Shown piece by piece: positions 1-9,594 of a stretch of DNA of 64,000 nucleotides. A model generated the notes under the pieces. The model worked only from the letters and a program-made list of their open reading frames with translations. It searched no databases and was not told the DNA's origin. Source of the DNA: Caulobacter sp. (GTDB lineage: Bacteria > Pseudomonadota > Alphaproteobacteria > Caulobacterales > Caulobacteraceae); the NCBI GenBank assembly GCA_017744495.1, contig JAGIBE010000111.1:22914-86913 (forward strand). The letters run 5' to 3'. The position numbers and the translations under genes are program-made. The stretch's first letter is position 1; every line of letters begins with the position of its first letter.

Positions 1-168
1 ATCGAACCCAATCCCGGCGACAAGCGCTACGTCCGGCGCGACGACCAGGGCCGCTTCAGCGAGTCCGACGATGTCGGCCGCTCGCTGGCCGCCGATCGCC
101 GCCAGCACTCCAGCCACGACGCCGGCCCCGGCCAAGGCGACAAGGGCGACCGCAAGAAGAAGCACTAG
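1..168 (+). CDS. Partial CDS (C-terminus), short hydrophilic hypothetical protein ...NPGDKRYVRRDDQGRFSESDDVGRSLAADRRQHS...KKKH
   Basis: Open frame 1 from window edge to TAG at 166-168; composition of a small basic protein. Confidence 0.6.
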   Translation: MEPNPGDKRYVRRDDQGRFSESDDVGRSLAADRRQHSSHDAGPGQGDKGDRKKKH

Positions 169-175
169 GCCCGCC

Positions 176-397
176 ATGCCCTCATCGGTCATCAAGGCTT
201 GGCGCTATGACTCGGAGGGCGCGGTCCTGACGATCACCTTCGTCAGTGGCCGCGCCTACGCGTACCAGGCCGTGCCCGCCGATGTCGCCGAGGGCTTCCG
301 CCTGGCCTTCGCCAAGGGCGAGTACTTCAACCGGGCGATCCGCGACCGCTATCCGGCCATCCGGACCGTGGAGCCCGAGCAACTGCCCTTGCTCTAG
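176..397 (+). CDS. KTSC domain-containing small protein
   Basis: MPSSVIKAWRYDSEGAVLTITFVSGRAYAYQAVPADVAEGFRLAFAKGEYFNRAIRDRY resembles the KTSC family; start inside ORF 71..397. Confidence 0.75.
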   Translation: MPSSVIKAWRYDSEGAVLTITFVSGRAYAYQAVPADVAEGFRLAFAKGEYFNRAIRDRYPAIRTVEPEQLPLL

Positions 398-399
398 CC

Positions 400-479
400 G
401 GGGACATGTCCTTGCGGCGTGTCCCCAACAGCTAGCGCCGGGGCCTGGACCTGGGGACACGCCGCAAGGGCATGTCCCC
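400..479. repeat. Family A intergenic inverted repeat, copy 1
   Basis: GGGGACATGTCCTTGCGGCGTGTCCCC ... GGGGACACGCCGCAAGGGCATGTCCCC. Confidence 0.95.
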
Positions 480-533
480 TCCGCGCGCCCATCCGTCGCA
501 TGCCGCCCCCCGGGGACGGCTCCCCATATGTAG

Positions 534-908
534 GTGATGGCCAAGACAGCGCGAGTCGTCACCGAACCCGTCGAAACCGAATCCCGGACCGCCGACATCC
601 TCGAACTCGAAGACGTCGCCGCGCGGCGTGAGCGGTTCCTGGCCCATGCCGAGGCCTCCAGCCGGGTCGCTGCCTACTGGCTCCAAATCCCCGAAGGCGC
701 GACCGTCGCGTCGTTGGCCGATCCCGCCGTGCAGCGCGACGCCGCCGATCAACTGCACTTGGTCACGGCCATGATCGGCGGGAGCCTGGGCAGGACGCCC
801 GGCGGCGTGGTCGTGCGCGTGCCCTTGTCGGCCCACGAACGGTTCGAAGCCCTGGCCCGGCCCATCCTCGACGCCTGGCTCGTCGCCTTCCATCGCGAGG
901 CGTGCTAG
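534..908 (+). CDS. Hypothetical protein
   Basis: 124-aa ORF between flanking genes; no family recognised. Confidence 0.6.
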   Translation: MMAKTARVVTEPVETESRTADILELEDVAARRERFLAHAEASSRVAAYWLQIPEGATVASLADPAVQRDAADQLHLVTAMIGGSLGRTPGGVVVRVPLSAHERFEALARPILDAWLVAFHREAC

Positions 909-935
909 AACAATCACGGAACATCCGGAGTCGAC

Positions 936-2201
936 ATGGCCAGACGCGCGGGCAGCGCCGACCTTCCTTTGCACAGCGGACACGTGCCGCCCTGGCTGGC
1001 CCAGCGGATGACGCGGCTGGGGGCGGTGATCAGCCAGGCCATCGTCCACCACTACGGCCGCGACGAGCTGCTGAGCCGCCTGGCCCATCCGTTCTGGTTC
1101 CAGTCGTTCGGGGCGGTGATGGGCATGGATTGGCACTCCTCCGGCATCACCACGAGCGTGCTGGGTTCGCTCAAGCGGGGCCTCGCCCCTCTGTCGGGTG
1201 AGCTGGGGATCCATGTCTGCGGCGGACGCGGCAAGCATTCGCGCCAGACCCCGGCCGAGCTGATCGCGGTGGGCGAGCGCGTCGGCCTGGACGGCGCGGC
1301 CCTGGCCCAGGCCAGCCGGCTGGTGGCCAAGGTCGACAGCGCCGCCGTCCAAGACGGCTTCGACCTCTATCTGCATGGCTTCATCGTCGCCGACGACGGC
1401 CAGTGGGTGGTGGTCCAGCAGGGCATGAACGATGAACGCCGCCAGGCGCGGCGCTACCACTGGAGCTCGCGCGAGCTGAAGAGCTTCGTCGACGCCCCGC
1501 ACGCGGCGATCGAGGGGCGCGGACATGGCGAGATCGTCAACCTGACTGACCGCCGGGCCGACGCCTCGCGAGCGGCCCAGATCCACATGCTGCAGGCGCT
1601 GGGTCCCGACGGCGTGGCGCGCGAGGCCGTCAAGCTGGCCGCCGCCGAGGCGCCGCCGCCGGCCCAGGCGACGCTGCCTCACCTGGTCATGCCCGACCAT
1701 CACGACGTCCGGCCCGAGGACGTCGTCACGCGCCGGCTCCACGGCGCGTTGGCGGCCGCCGCCGAGCAGGGGCCCAAGGATTTCTCCGATCTGTTGATGG
1801 TTCCGGGCGTCGGCGCCCGCACGGTGCGGACCCTGGCCATGGTCGCCGAGGTCGTGCACGGCGCGCCCTGCCGGTTCAGCGACCCGGCCCGCTTCTCCCT
1901 GGCCCTGGGCGGCAAGGACCGGCATCCGTTCCCGGTGCCGACCAAGGTCTATGACGAGACCATCCGTGTGCTGAAGGCCGCCGTGGAGAGCGCCAAGCTG
2001 GGCCACGAGGAGACCCTGGGCGCCATCCGCCGCCTGGACGACCAAGCCCGCCGCCTGGAACGCGTGGCCGACGGTCCGTCGGTCAAGGCCTATATCGCCC
2101 AGGAGCGCGCCGCCTCGCCCTCGTACGGCGGCCGCAGCGTGTTCGGCTGGGAGAGCGACTTGGTCGGGGACATGCCCTCGCGGCGTGTCCCCGACCGCTA
2201 G
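936..2201 (+). CDS. DUF763 domain-containing protein
   Basis: MARRAGSADLPLHSGHVPPWLAQRM... typical DUF763 N-terminus; C-terminus runs into repeat copy 2. Confidence 0.85.
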   Translation: MARRAGSADLPLHSGHVPPWLAQRMTRLGAVISQAIVHHYGRDELLSRLAHPFWFQSFGAVMGMDWHSSGITTSVLGSLKRGLAPLSGELGIHVCGGRGKHSRQTPAELIAVGERVGLDGAALAQASRLVAKVDSAAVQDGFDLYLHGFIVADDGQWVVVQQGMNDERRQARRYHWSSRELKSFVDAPHAAIEGRGHGEIVNLTDRRADASRAAQIHMLQALGPDGVAREAVKLAAAEAPPPAQATLPHLVMPDHHDVRPEDVVTRRLHGALAAAAEQGPKDFSDLLMVPGVGARTVRTLAMVAEVVHGAPCRFSDPARFSLALGGKDRHPFPVPTKVYDETIRVLKAAVESAKLGHEETLGAIRRLDDQARRLERVADGPSVKAYIAQERAASPSYGGRSVFGWESDLVGDMPSRRVPDR

Positions 2202-2244
2202 CGCCGCGCCTGGACTTGGGGACACGCCGCAAGGGCATGTCCCC
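2166..2244. repeat. Family A intergenic inverted repeat, copy 2
   Basis: GGGGACATGCCCTCGCGGCGTGTCCCC ... GGGGACACGCCGCAAGGGCATGTCCCC. Confidence 0.95.
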
Positions 2245-2257
2245 GGCAGCACCCAGC

Positions 2258-2677
2258 TTAAGCCGCCAACCGCCCCGGCTCTTCCCCCTGGGCGAACGGC
2301 AGACCCTCGTCGGCCCAGCCCGTGACGCCGCCGATCATCAGCTTCACGGGACGGCCCAGCATCGCCAGCTTCAGCGCCGCGCGATCGGCGCCGTTGCAGT
2401 GCGGACCGGCGCAATAGACCACGAACAGGGTGTCGGCAGGCCATTCGGCCATCCGCTCGGCGCTCATCTCGGCGTGGCGCAGGTGGATCGCGCCCGGCAC
2501 GTGCCGGCGGGCATAGGCCTCCGGCGAGCCCACCACGTGCAGCAGGACGAAGTCGATCTCGCCCGCCTTCATGGACGCGGCGACGTCGGCGCAGTCGGTC
2601 TCCAGGCTCAGCCGGGCGGCGAAGTGGGCGGCCGCGACGGACGACGCGGCGGCGGGGATGTCGGACACAAAGCTCAT
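2258..2677 (-). CDS. Rhodanese-like sulfurtransferase
   Basis: Single rhodanese domain with catalytic-loop Cys: FVVYCAGPHCNGADRAALKL. Confidence 0.85.
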   Translation of the reverse strand: MSFVSDIPAAASSVAAAHFAARLSLETDCADVAASMKAGEIDFVLLHVVGSPEAYARRHVPGAIHLRHAEMSAERMAEWPADTLFVVYCAGPHCNGADRAALKLAMLGRPVKLMIGGVTGWADEGLPFAQGEEPGRLAA

Positions 2678-2762
2678 GACGGCCTCCTCTGTTGGCGAGG
2701 AAGACTTGCCCCAGGCGGCGCTTCGGCGTTAGCTGGCAGAATAGACATCGACCGTAAAGATC

Positions 2763-3719
2763 ATGCCAAACCGCAACCTCAACGTCGTCGCCCTGGCCTA
2801 TGACGGCCTGTGCACCTTCGAGTTCGGGGTGGCGGTCGAGCTGTTCGGTTTGCCCCGGCCGGAGATGGGTCCGGACTGGTATCGCTTCGCCACCGCCGCC
2901 ATCGAACCCGGCCCCCTGCGCGGCCTGGGCGGGGTCCAGGTCGTCGCCGACGGCGGGCTGGACCTGGTCGAGGCGGCCGGCACGATCATCGCCCCGGGCT
3001 GGCGCGAGGCCGACACGCCCGTGCCGCAGCCGCTGATCGACGCTCTCCGGACAGCCCACGCCAAGGGCGCGCGGGTGATGTCGATCTGCTCGGGCGTCTT
3101 CGTGCTGGCGGCGGCGGGCCTGCTGGCAGGTCGGCGGGCCACCACCCACTGGCGCTATGTCGACAAGCTGCGGGCGCTCTATCCTGACATCGATGTGCTG
3201 CCCGACGTGCTCTATGTCGACGAGGGCGACGTCATGACCTCGGCCGGCAGCGCCGCCGGCCTGGACCTGGGCCTGCACCTGGTGCGCCGCGATTTCGGGC
3301 CCGAAGCGGCCAACACCGTGGCCCGGCGTCTTGTGATCCCGCCCCACCGCGACGGCGGCCAGGCCCAGTTCATCCAGCGGCCCGTGCCTACGGCGCACGA
3401 GGCCTCGCGCCTGTCGCCGATCCTGGACCGCATGCGCGCCGACCTCGCCCGCGAGCATACCGTGAAGGCCCTGGCCGACGCCGCCGGCATGAGCCCCCGC
3501 ACCTTCCTGCGCCGCTTCGAGGCCGCCACAGGCACGACGCCCGCCCGCTGGCTGCTGGCCGAGCGCCTGGCCCGGGCCCGCGACCTGCTGGAGACCACCC
3601 CCTTCGGCGTCGAACAGATCGCCCAGGCCGTCGGCTTCGGCGCCCCCGCCCTGCGCCACCACTTCCGCAAGTCCCTGGCCACCACGCCCCAGGCCTATCG
3701 GGCGCGGTTCGCGGGCTGA
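2763..3719 (+). CDS. GlxA-family transcriptional regulator (DJ-1/PfpI domain + AraC HTH)
   Basis: ICSGVFVLAAAGLLAGRRATTHW plus C-terminal AraC HTH. Confidence 0.9.
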   Translation: MPNRNLNVVALAYDGLCTFEFGVAVELFGLPRPEMGPDWYRFATAAIEPGPLRGLGGVQVVADGGLDLVEAAGTIIAPGWREADTPVPQPLIDALRTAHAKGARVMSICSGVFVLAAAGLLAGRRATTHWRYVDKLRALYPDIDVLPDVLYVDEGDVMTSAGSAAGLDLGLHLVRRDFGPEAANTVARRLVIPPHRDGGQAQFIQRPVPTAHEASRLSPILDRMRADLAREHTVKALADAAGMSPRTFLRRFEAATGTTPARWLLAERLARARDLLETTPFGVEQIAQAVGFGAPALRHHFRKSLATTPQAYRARFAG

Positions 3720-4055
3720 GGCGCCTTCCCGACACAACATCACCCGTCCGTAACGAACCCGCCGCGAAATGACCTTGGTCGCGCCGTTGCGCCGCCGGGT
3801 TCGGATCCCAATCTCTTCTTCGACGCGGACAACCCGGCTCCTCCCCCCGGCCGGCCCCAGCGTCCTGTAAGCGCAGCGTCCGTGCCTTCCCCCTCTCGGC
3901 ACGGACGCTGTTTGCGTTAAGGGCCCGTCTCGCCGCTCAACAAGCCCGACCTTCGTCGGCCCCTATTTGCGCTGGTAACGCTAACACCTCGCGCTATCCT
4001 GTCGCCCGACACCTTCGCTCGCCTCAAGAGCGGAGGGTCGCGCGGGAGTGAGACG

Positions 4056-4985
4056 ATGAAGCGCGCCGTGGCTTGCGCCCTGATCCTGCTGTCCGGCGGA
4101 ACTCCGTGCGTCGCCTGGGCCCAGGCGTCCCGCCCGCCCATCGTCTCGGTCTCGCACCTGGCGGTCCACGCGGCCGATCCGGCCAAGAGCGAGGCGTTCT
4201 ACGTCCACGGCCTGGGCGCGGTGAAGGGCGCCGATCCGGAGAACCCCGCCGGCGCGCGCTACTATTTCAGCCCCACCCAGTTCGTCGAGGTGCTGCCCCT
4301 GCCGCCCGGCCCGTCCAAGATCGACCGGCTTGACCACGCCGCCTTCAACACGACCGATGCGGAGGCGCTGCGTCTCTACCTGGCCGCCAAGAGCGTGGCC
4401 GTCCCCGCCAAGGTCGAGACCGGCGCCGACGGCGGCCGCTGGTTCGACGTGGTCGATCCCGAGGGCGTGCGCGTCCAGTTCGTCCAGCCACCGGCAAAGC
4501 CGCCCGCCGTCGCCGTCAACCCGCTGTCCAGCCGGATCATCCATGTGGGCTTCATCGTCCACGACCGGGCCAAGGCCGACGCCTTCTACCGGGGCGTCCT
4601 GGGCTTCCGCCCCTATTGGTACGGCGGCATGACCGACGACGCCGCCAGCTGGGTGTCGCTGCAGGTTCCAGATGGGTCGGACTGGCTGGAATACATGCTG
4701 GTCGCCCCGCCCGACGGCCGGGGTCCGCCGCCCGGCATGAGCCAGGCCACGGCCGGGGTGCTGGACCACTTCTCTCTGGGCGTGCCCGACACGCGGCTGG
4801 CCTACACCCTGCTGTGGAACGGCGACCGCCTGGAGGGCCAGAAGGAAACGCCGAAGATCGGTCGCGACGCCAAGTGGCAGCTGAACCTCTATGACCCCGA
4901 CGGCACGCGCGCCGAGATCATGGAGTTCAAGGCCGTCGGCAAGCCCTGCTGCTCCGCATTCACCGCCGACGATCCGAAGCCATGA
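4056..4985 (+). CDS. Secreted VOC/glyoxalase family protein (two VOC modules)
   Basis: Signal peptide MKRAVACALILLSGGTPCVAWA; VSHLAVHAADPAKSEAFYVHGLG and IIHVGFIVHDRAKADAFYRGVLGF. Confidence 0.85.
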   Translation: MKRAVACALILLSGGTPCVAWAQASRPPIVSVSHLAVHAADPAKSEAFYVHGLGAVKGADPENPAGARYYFSPTQFVEVLPLPPGPSKIDRLDHAAFNTTDAEALRLYLAAKSVAVPAKVETGADGGRWFDVVDPEGVRVQFVQPPAKPPAVAVNPLSSRIIHVGFIVHDRAKADAFYRGVLGFRPYWYGGMTDDAASWVSLQVPDGSDWLEYMLVAPPDGRGPPPGMSQATAGVLDHFSLGVPDTRLAYTLLWNGDRLEGQKETPKIGRDAKWQLNLYDPDGTRAEIMEFKAVGKPCCSAFTADDPKP

Positions 4986-4998
4986 ACCCCTCTCGCCC

Positions 4999-5029
4999 CG
5001 TCATCCTCGGACTTGTTCCGAGGATGACG
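4999..5029. repeat. Family B solo hairpin (short form)
   Basis: CGTCATCCTCGGA-CTTGT-TCCGAGGATGACG, perfect 13-bp stem. Confidence 0.9.
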
Positions 5030-5072
5030 GAGGTGGGAGAAACGCAACGCTAGTTCCGAGGACCAGAGAGTC

Positions 5073-6260
5073 ATGCCGAAACGTCCCTCCCGACGCGATC
5101 TGATCGCCGCCGCCGGCGTCACCGCGGCCCTGGCCACCACCGCCAAGGCCCAACCGAAAGCCAAGGAGACCGCCATGCCCGCCTCCGACCACGTCGGTTT
5201 CGCCATCGTGGGCCTGGGCAAGCTGAGCCTGACCCAGCTGATCCCGGCCCTGAAGAAGACCAAGAGCGCCAAGCTGGTCGCCGTGGTCAGCGGCCATCCC
5301 GAGAAGGCCAGAAAGGTGGCCGCCGAGAACGGCCTGCCGGCGGACGCGGTCTACGGCTATGACGACTACGACCGCATCGCCAAGGACCCGCGCATCCAGG
5401 TCGTCTACATCGTGCTGCCCAACGCCCTGCACGCCGAACACACGATCAAGGCCTTCAAGGCCGGCAAGCACGTGCTGTGCGAAAAGCCGATGGCCACGAC
5501 GATCGCCGACGCCGAGGCGATGATCGCCGCCGCCAAGGCCGCTCAGCGCCAGCTGATGATCGCCTATCGCTGCCACTACGAGCCGATGAACCTGGACGTC
5601 ATGCGTCGGCTACGGTCCCAGTCTCTGGGCAAGGTCCGGCAGATCAACACCACCATGGGGCGGCAGGCCGATCCCTCCGACCCGTCGGACGCCTGGCGGC
5701 TGGACCTGAAGCTCTCCGGCAACGGGGCCTTGGGCGACATGGGCGTCTACGGCGTCAGCGCCGCGCGCTATCTGCTGAACGAGGAGCCGATCGCGGTGCA
5801 GGCCTGGGCCCAGACCGACCGGAGCGATCCCCGCTTCAAAGAGACCGAAGACCTGATCAACTGGCAGTTCCGCTTCCTCTCGGGCGTGATCGCCAACGGT
5901 TCGACCTCGTTCAACTATGCCGCGACCATGGCCTTCGAGGCGATCTGCGAGCAGGGCCGGCTGGTGGCCGACCCCGCGGCCTTCTACGGCGGCAACCGCC
6001 TGACCGTGGTCGAGGGCGGCCAGGCTCAGCCGCCGGTCCCCGCCCCGGCCGGCGACCAGTTCGCCCGCGAGATGGACTGGATGGCCGACGTCGTGCGTGG
6101 CAAGGCGCCCATGGTCTCGCCCGGCGAGGAGGGTCTGCAGGACATGCGGCTGATGGAGGCGATCCTGGAGTCGGCGGCCAAGGACGGGGCGACAGTGAAG
6201 ACCGACTGGGGCTACCGGCGGGCGGTGGACCCGGCGAAGGTGGTGGACGCAAAGGCGTGA
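5073..6260 (+). CDS. Gfo/Idh/MocA family oxidoreductase, Tat signal
   Basis: SRRDLIAAAGVTAALA Tat-like leader; VGFAIVGLGKLSLTQLIPAL Rossmann start; HVLCEKPMA. Confidence 0.9.
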   Translation: MPKRPSRRDLIAAAGVTAALATTAKAQPKAKETAMPASDHVGFAIVGLGKLSLTQLIPALKKTKSAKLVAVVSGHPEKARKVAAENGLPADAVYGYDDYDRIAKDPRIQVVYIVLPNALHAEHTIKAFKAGKHVLCEKPMATTIADAEAMIAAAKAAQRQLMIAYRCHYEPMNLDVMRRLRSQSLGKVRQINTTMGRQADPSDPSDAWRLDLKLSGNGALGDMGVYGVSAARYLLNEEPIAVQAWAQTDRSDPRFKETEDLINWQFRFLSGVIANGSTSFNYAATMAFEAICEQGRLVADPAAFYGGNRLTVVEGGQAQPPVPAPAGDQFAREMDWMADVVRGKAPMVSPGEEGLQDMRLMEAILESAAKDGATVKTDWGYRRAVDPAKVVDAKA

Positions 6261-6263
6261 GAT

Positions 6264-6392
6264 CCTCCCCCTGTGGGGGAGGCGTCGGCGAAGCCGACGG
6301 AGGGGTGAGTGATCTGCAGGCGGCGACAACCCGGATCGCCGATCCGGATACTCCCCCCACCGGTCTTCGGCCACCTCCCCCACAAGGGGGGA
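6264..6392. repeat. Family E intergenic inverted repeat, copy 1
   Basis: CCTCCCCCTGTGGGGGAGG ... CACCTCCCCCACAAGGGGGGA between convergent genes. Confidence 0.8.
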
Positions 6393-6400
6393 CCTAGTCC

Positions 6401-7021
6401 CTACTTCCCCGTCAGCAACCGCCACCAGCTCCGCGCCAGTTCGTCCAGCAACGGCTCCAACGGCGCCGAGGCCCGTTGGACCACCATCACGTAGGACAGC
6501 CGCTCGAACTGGACGAGCTGCATAAGCATCCGCGTGCGCGCCGCCGGCAGCTCTTCCGGCGAGAACCGGCCCAGATAGTTGGGCATGGCGTCGATGAACA
6601 GGTTGATGAAGCGCAGGTAGTCGTCGGCAAGGTCGGGGTCGGCGACGTTAGCCTCGGTGGCCACGGCCAGCAGGTTGCGGCGCTCGTCGGTCTGCTCGGC
6701 CATGCCCTGGGCCAGCCAGGCGCGGACATCCTCAAGGGTCGGGTCCGGGATGGCGTCCAGGGCCGCGAAGGTGGCCTGGATGTTGGGGACCAGCCGGTCG
6801 CCGATGGCGTTGGCCACGTCCTCCTTGTTGCGGAAGTGCAGGTAGAAGGTGGCGCGGTTCGCGCCGGCCTCGGCGGCGATCTGCTCAATGGTTACGGCCC
6901 GGAAGCCCCGGCGGCCGAACAGGGCGACGGCGGCGTCGATCAGCCGCTCGCGCGTCAGCTGGCGCTGGGCCTCGCGCAGGCCTCCGGTACGCTCCGCCGT
7001 CTTCGCCAAATCGCCCTCCAT
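6401..7021 (-). CDS. TetR family transcriptional regulator
   Basis: TRERLIDAAVALFGRRGFRAVTIEQIAAEAGANRATFYLHFRNKEDV. Confidence 0.92.
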   Translation of the reverse strand: MEGDLAKTAERTGGLREAQRQLTRERLIDAAVALFGRRGFRAVTIEQIAAEAGANRATFYLHFRNKEDVANAIGDRLVPNIQATFAALDAIPDPTLEDVRAWLAQGMAEQTDERRNLLAVATEANVADPDLADDYLRFINLFIDAMPNYLGRFSPEELPAARTRMLMQLVQFERLSYVMVVQRASAPLEPLLDELARSWWRLLTGK

Positions 7022-7072
7022 TCGTCCAGGCCGTTTCTGCCACGACGGCCGATTTAACGCCAGTCGATTGAC

Positions 7073-7086
7073 ACGACACGTGTCGT
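7073..7086. promoter_or_regulatory. Putative TetR operator, ACGACACGTGTCGT
   Basis: Perfect 14-bp palindrome between divergent TetR and P450 genes, abutting TTGACA at 7068-7073. Confidence 0.7.
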
Positions 7087-7146
7087 CTGAACTACTTCGC
7101 CCGACCCAAGCGGCGGAAGTCCGCGGGGCGCAAAGGGAGGAAGCGC

Positions 7147-8490
7147 ATGGCCATGCAGCTCGTCAGCGAAACCGCCATGGACGGGATCGAGGGGCCCGGC
7201 GCCCCCACCTTGTTCCCCACCCTCGACGGGGTGGACCTGTCCAACATCGAGCAGTTCACCCGCGGCCAGCCCTATGGCGACTTCGCACGCCTGCGGGCCC
7301 AGGCGCCGGTGATGTGGCACCCCGAGCCCTATGGCGGCCCGGGCTTCTGGGCGATCACCCGTCACGCCGACATCATGGCGGTCGAGGCCGATCCCCAGAC
7401 CTTCTCGTCGCGCAAGGGCGGCATCCTGATGGCGCACGGCGATCCGCAGAAGCGCCACGCCCTGCTCTACCGCGCCTCGATGGACACCATGATCAATCTC
7501 GACGGCGCCGAGCACATTCAGCTGCGCCGCGAGCACATGCCCTATTTCACCCCGGCCTATCTACGCGCCCTGACCGAAAACGTCCGCGCCGAGATCGGCC
7601 GGCTGCTGGACGAGATGGCCCCGCTGGGCCGCTGCGACCTGGTCGAGATGTTCTCGTCCAAGCTGCCGCTGTTCACCCTGTGCGAGATCCTGGGCGTGCC
7701 GGCCGAGGATCGCGGCAAGTTCCTCAAGTGGATGCACTTCCTGGAGATGGCCCAGGATCTGGCCCTGAAGCAGGCCCTCGCGCCCATCACCCCGACGCTC
7801 GAGCTCATGCAGTTCGTCCAGGACTTCAACACCAACGTCGAGGAGATGTTCGAGTACGGCCGCGCCATGCTGCTCAAGCGGCGGGCCGATCCCCAGAACG
7901 ACCTGATGAGCGCCATCGCCCGCGCCCAGGTGGACGGCACCTTGCTCAGCGACGAGTACCTGGACGGCTCGTGGCTGCTGATCGTCTTCGCCGGCAACGA
8001 CACCACCCGCAACACCCTGTCGGGCACGATGAAGCTCTTGACCGAGTTCCCCGACCAGAAGGCCCGGCTGATCGCCGACCCGTCGCTGCTGGGCGGGGCG
8101 GTCAATGAGTTCATCCGCATGGTCAGCCCGGTGATCTACATGCGCCGCACGGCCACCCGCGACGCGCAGATCGCCGGCCAGGCCATCCGCGAGGGCGAGA
8201 AGGTGGTCATGTACTACGGCGCGGCCAACCGCGACGAGGCGGTGTTCGACAACCCCGATCAATTGGACGTCACCCGGCCCAACGCCGACAAGCACATCGC
8301 CTTCGGCTACGGCCCGCACGTCTGCATCGGCAAGCGCGTGGCCCAGATCCAGCTGGAGGAGGCCTATCGCCAGATCCTGGGCCGCTTCCCCGACATCCGC
8401 TGGACCGGCGAGATCGACATCGCGCCCAACAACTTCGTCCACGCGATCAGCAAGCTGGAGGTCGAGTTCACCCCGGGCGGGCGGGCCTGA
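7147..8490 (+). CDS. Cytochrome P450
   Basis: Heme motif FGYGPHVCIGKR; FAGNDTTRNTLSG I-helix; EFIRMVSPV. Confidence 0.95.
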   Translation: MAMQLVSETAMDGIEGPGAPTLFPTLDGVDLSNIEQFTRGQPYGDFARLRAQAPVMWHPEPYGGPGFWAITRHADIMAVEADPQTFSSRKGGILMAHGDPQKRHALLYRASMDTMINLDGAEHIQLRREHMPYFTPAYLRALTENVRAEIGRLLDEMAPLGRCDLVEMFSSKLPLFTLCEILGVPAEDRGKFLKWMHFLEMAQDLALKQALAPITPTLELMQFVQDFNTNVEEMFEYGRAMLLKRRADPQNDLMSAIARAQVDGTLLSDEYLDGSWLLIVFAGNDTTRNTLSGTMKLLTEFPDQKARLIADPSLLGGAVNEFIRMVSPVIYMRRTATRDAQIAGQAIREGEKVVMYYGAANRDEAVFDNPDQLDVTRPNADKHIAFGYGPHVCIGKRVAQIQLEEAYRQILGRFPDIRWTGEIDIAPNNFVHAISKLEVEFTPGGRA

Positions 8491-8493
8491 GCC

Positions 8494-9594
8494 ATGGCCC
8501 TGACGCGCGGCGACGACTTCCCGATCCACCAGACGGCCGAGCCGGTGGCCTATGCCGGCACCGACCGCAATTTCTACGACCGGTACTTCTTCAACGGCTA
8601 TGAGGCTGAAGGCGATGGCGACGCCATGTTCGCCGCCGCCTTCGGGGTCTATCCGCACCTGAACATCGCCGACGCCGCCTTCTGCTGGATGAAGGACGGC
8701 CGCCAGGTGAACCTGCACGCCAGCCGCTGGCTGGAGGACCGGCTGGACCTGTCCGTCGGACCGATCCGCGTCGAGGTGCTGGAGCCGCTGCAACGGCTGA
8801 AGGTGAGTGTCGAGGCGCCCGACCAGGGCGTCCGCGCCGAGGTGGTGTTCGAAGGCCGATCGTTCCCGATCGAAGAGCCGCGCTTCACCCGCCGGATCGG
8901 GCCGCGCACCCTGCTGGACTACACCCGCCTGACCCAGAACGGGGCGTACAGCGGCTGGGTCGAGGTGGACGGCGTACGCCACGACGTCTCCAGTTTCGTC
9001 GGTACGCGGGACCGCTCGTGGGGCGTACGGCCGGTGGGCGCGCGCGATCCGCAGGAGCCGGCCCCGCAGGCGGCGCCGCAGTTCTTCTGGCTGTGGAGCC
9101 CGTGCGTCTTCCCGGACGGCGACCTCTTCTTCCATACCAATGACGACGAGCACGGCCGGGCCTGGAACCGGCGGGCGGTCTGGGCGCCGCTGGGCTCGGG
9201 CCGGGATGGGACGACCGACTTCGACGCGGTGGATTACGGCGTCGACTGGCGCTCGGGCGCCCGCCACGCCACGCGTGGGACGATCCGCCTGCCGGACGGC
9301 GGCGAGGTCGACATCGCGCCCCAGGCCGAGTTCTTCATGCTGGGCCTGGGCTACGGCCATCCGGTCTGGGGCCATGGGCTGAACCACGGCAAGCTGAAGG
9401 TCGAGCGCGAGGACCTGGTCCTGGCCGACCTCGACCGGGCCCTGCCCTTCCACCTGCACGTCCAGGCCCTGTCGAAAGTGACCTGGCGACGGCCAGACGG
9501 CTCGACCCAGGTCGGGCGCGGGGTGTTCGAGCAACTGGCCCTGGGTCCGCACGCGCCGTCGGGCTTCAAGTCCATCCTGGACATGGCGCCGTGA
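8494..9594 (+). CDS. Hypothetical protein (P450-linked, lipocalin/hydroxyneurosporene-synthase-like region suspected)
   Basis: Long ORF in tight operon with P450; family assignment uncertain. Confidence 0.75.
   Translation: MALTRGDDFPIHQTAEPVAYAGTDRNFYDRYFFNGYEAEGDGDAMFAAAFGVYPHLNIADAAFCWMKDGRQVNLHASRWLEDRLDLSVGPIRVEVLEPLQRLKVSVEAPDQGVRAEVVFEGRSFPIEEPRFTRRIGPRTLLDYTRLTQNGAYSGWVEVDGVRHDVSSFVGTRDRSWGVRPVGARDPQEPAPQAAPQFFWLWSPCVFPDGDLFFHTNDDEHGRAWNRRAVWAPLGSGRDGTTDFDAVDYGVDWRSGARHATRGTIRLPDGGEVDIAPQAEFFMLGLGYGHPVWGHGLNHGKLKVEREDLVLADLDRALPFHLHVQALSKVTWRRPDGSTQVGRGVFEQLALGPHAPSGFKSILDMAP

Noticed and set aside
400-479. Family A hairpin as a canonical rho-independent terminator
   Set aside because: No U-tract follows either arm in most copies; the inverted-repeat pair and genomic repetition fit a REP-like element better.
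432-3902. 1156-aa minus-strand ORF
   Set aside because: Antisense shadow of DUF763, rhodanese and GlxA genes in high-GC DNA; Gly/Arg/Gln-rich, no domain, while the opposite-strand genes match known families.
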